The notes beneath the pieces were generated by a model, which worked only from the letters and a program-made list of their open reading frames with translations, did not search any database and was not told the DNA's origin. A stretch of 64,000 nt of DNA, from positions 65,054 through 129,053 of the forward strand of contig CACFWO010000002.1 in the NCBI GenBank assembly GCA_902570035.1. Reading direction: 5' to 3'. The stretch is from an uncultured SAR86 cluster bacterium. Its GTDB lineage: Bacteria; Pseudomonadota; Gammaproteobacteria; Magnimaribacterales; AG-339-G14. Position 1 is the first letter of the stretch. Each line of letters opens with the position of its first letter. Of this stretch, positions 62,710-64,000 are shown piece by piece. Both the position numbers and the translations under genes were made by a program.

Positions 62710-63293
62710 TTCCTGGCCTTAACTCTGTAAAGAGCAATTTCGGTTAAGAGGTTAGGAGCAACCTTCATAAACGATTGTTCTTCTCCATCAAAACTTAAAA
62801 GTTGTCTATCAAGGATGTCTGCGCCGTGATCAATGCATAACTTTTCAAAATCCTTTAAAGAGCATAAGTGTATATTTGGTGTTGAATACCAATCATGCGG
62901 AAGTGCAGAAGATACCGGCATAGTGCCGCCAAAAATAAGCTGTAAGCGACATCGCCAATTTGCAAAGTTGGGAATACTGATTATTGCCTCTTTACCTATT
63001 CTGATAATTTCTTCTAGAGCAACTTCAGGCTTTCTTAATGCTTGAATTGATTGACTCATAATGACTGCATCAAAACTTTGATCTTGAAAGTTACTCAAAC
63101 CCGAATCAATATCTTGATCGATAACGCTGACGTCCTTTTGTAAACATTTTTGAATTTTTTGATGATCTATTTCTAGACCTAAACCTTTTACTTGATTATT
63201 TTTTTTTAAAAATGCTAAGAGTGAGCCGTCACCGCATCCTAGATCAAGGACCCTGGCATTACTCTGGATAAAATTACCTATCAACTTATTCAT
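62706..63293 (-). CDS. metW: Methionine biosynthesis protein MetW
   Basis: A methyltransferase-fold protein that acts with MetX in homoserine acylation. [19 protein letters not shown] is the SAM-type motif and [37 protein letters not shown] and the [23 protein letters not shown] block are MetW-specific. Length 195 is typical. It overlaps metX by 8 nt and rdgB by 4 nt, so the three are co-translated. Confidence 0.94.
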   Translation of the reverse strand: MNKLIGNFIQSNARVLDLGCGDGSLLAFLKKNNQVKGLGLEIDHQKIQKCLQKDVSVIDQDIDSGLSNFQDQSFDAVIMSQSIQALRKPEVALEEIIRIGKEAIISIPNFANWRCRLQLIFGGTMPVSSALPHDWYSTPNIHLCSLKDFEKLCIDHGADILDRQLLSFDGEEQSFMKVAPNLLTEIALYRVKARN

Positions 63294-64000
63294 TTTTCTC
63301 CAAGAATGTCTCTATTGCACTATCGTATGTTTCGCTAGGCATTAAAAAAGCATCGTGACCATGCGGAGAATCTATTTCTAAAAAGGAGATGTCTTTTTCA
63401 GCTTCTATAAAAGCATTTGCTAACTCTCTGGATCTTTCCGGTGAAAATCGCCAGTCGGATGAAAATGCGATAAGAAGAGTTTTCGCAGTAACCGATTTAA
63501 GAGTTTTAGCTAAATTTCCGTCATGAGACTCAGCAGGATCAAAATAGTCTAAAACTTTGGTCATAAGCAGGTAAGTATGCGCATCAAATCTATTAGAAAA
63601 ACTCTCGCCTTGATACCTTAAATAGCTTTCTACTTCGAACTCGACATCGTAGGAGAAATTCACTTCGCCTTTTTTCATATCTCGCCCAAATTTCTCTCGC
63701 ATTGCATCATCTGATAGGTAAGTAATGTGACCAAGCATTCTCGCTAGCCCTAAACCCGTCTTCGGAAGCTTATCCTCAGAGTTATAGTTGGGATCAGCCA
63801 AGATGGCTTGTCTGGCTATTTCGTTAAAAGCAATGTTTTGAGCGCTCAGCTTAGCCGCTGCGGCTATTACCACAATTTTTTTAACAAGATCGGGGTAATC
63901 TATGGACCATTGTAATGCTTGCATACCGCCTAGACTGCCGCCAACAACAGCATACCAATAGGGCAGTCCGAGATGAGTGCGCAACAAATCTTGGCTTTTG
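63286..64000 (-). CDS. metX: Homoserine O-acyltransferase MetX (5' end beyond window)
   Basis: The visible 238 residues are the C-terminal two-thirds of an alpha/beta-hydrolase-fold homoserine acyltransferase, first step of methionine synthesis. [18 protein letters not shown] carries the nucleophile Ser, [15 protein letters not shown] follows and HGHDAFL holds the catalytic His. The frame stays open through the window edge (reading [16 protein letters not shown]), so the start is outside. It heads metX-metW-rdgB. Confidence 0.95.
   Translation of the reverse strand, partial: KSQDLLRTHLGLPYWYAVVGGSLGGMQALQWSIDYPDLVKKIVVIAAAAKLSAQNIAFNEIARQAILADPNYNSEDKLPKTGLGLARMLGHITYLSDDAMREKFGRDMKKGEVNFSYDVEFEVESYLRYQGESFSNRFDAHTYLLMTKVLDYFDPAESHDGNLAKTLKSVTAKTLLIAFSSDWRFSPERSRELANAFIEAEKDISFLEIDSPHGHDAFLMPSETYDSAIETFLEKNE

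Overview
The window reads as chromosomal DNA of a small-genome, free-living, probably marine gammaproteobacterium. Two gene orders known from gammaproteobacteria (for example Pseudomonas) support this: mnmE-mnmG-rsmG-parA-parB-atpBEFHAGDC-glmU-glmS at the left end, and rpoH-thiS-thiG-trmB followed by rdgB-metW-metX on the opposite strand at the right end. Short or absent spacers, many 1-40 nt overlaps, low GC over most of the window, and photolyase, alkaline phosphatase and TRAP genes fit a streamlined surface-ocean bacterium. A SAR86-like or related lineage is my inference, not proven. No rRNA, tRNA, CRISPR array, prophage or insertion sequence was recognised, and no gene-free stretch exceeds 300 bp.

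Region 1 (1-14.3 kb) is the origin-proximal housekeeping block: the end of mnmE, a 266-bp AT-rich spacer that may be oriC, mnmG, rsmG, parA, parB, a complete eight-gene ATP synthase operon without atpI, then glmU and glmS. Region 2 (14.3-28.3 kb) holds single genes and small operons: a truncated KAS III remnant, a cupin, a MerC-like protein, two unknown membrane proteins, an alkaline phosphatase paired with a DsbA/HCCA-isomerase-like protein, an exported methyltransferase-like protein, rlmN, cytochrome b561, a D-2-hydroxyacid dehydrogenase, a DNA-repair island (photolyase, O6-alkylguanine alkyltransferase domain, photolyase FAD domain alone), a DUF885 protein and a TauD-type dioxygenase.

Region 3 (28.3-39.3 kb) looks catabolic or detoxifying. 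A minus-strand operon encodes an acyl-CoA ligase, a GST, a Rieske oxygenase and an NTP/NDP-exchange-like transporter. Divergent from it is a plus-strand series: nitroreductase, glucokinase, alpha/beta hydrolase, AhpD/CMD-like protein, DUF3445 haem protein and DUF1330. After these come a second hydrolase and several small proteins, including a Cys-rich one and an RRM protein.

Region 4 (39.3 to about 57.7 kb) has visibly different base and codon use, with more GC and CGN arginine codons, beginning sharply at nadB. It holds nadB, a Bax-inhibitor-1 family protein, an SMR transporter, a giant FecR/cadherin-like surface protein of about 2470 residues, a PNPOx-like flavoprotein, uvrD, and a TRAP transporter split over two strands with an M19 dipeptidase. 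Region 5 (56.9-64 kb) returns to housekeeping: yaaA, a dienoyl-CoA-isomerase-like crotonase, cysQ, rpoH, thiS, thiG, trmB, rdgB, metW and metX (cut by the window end).
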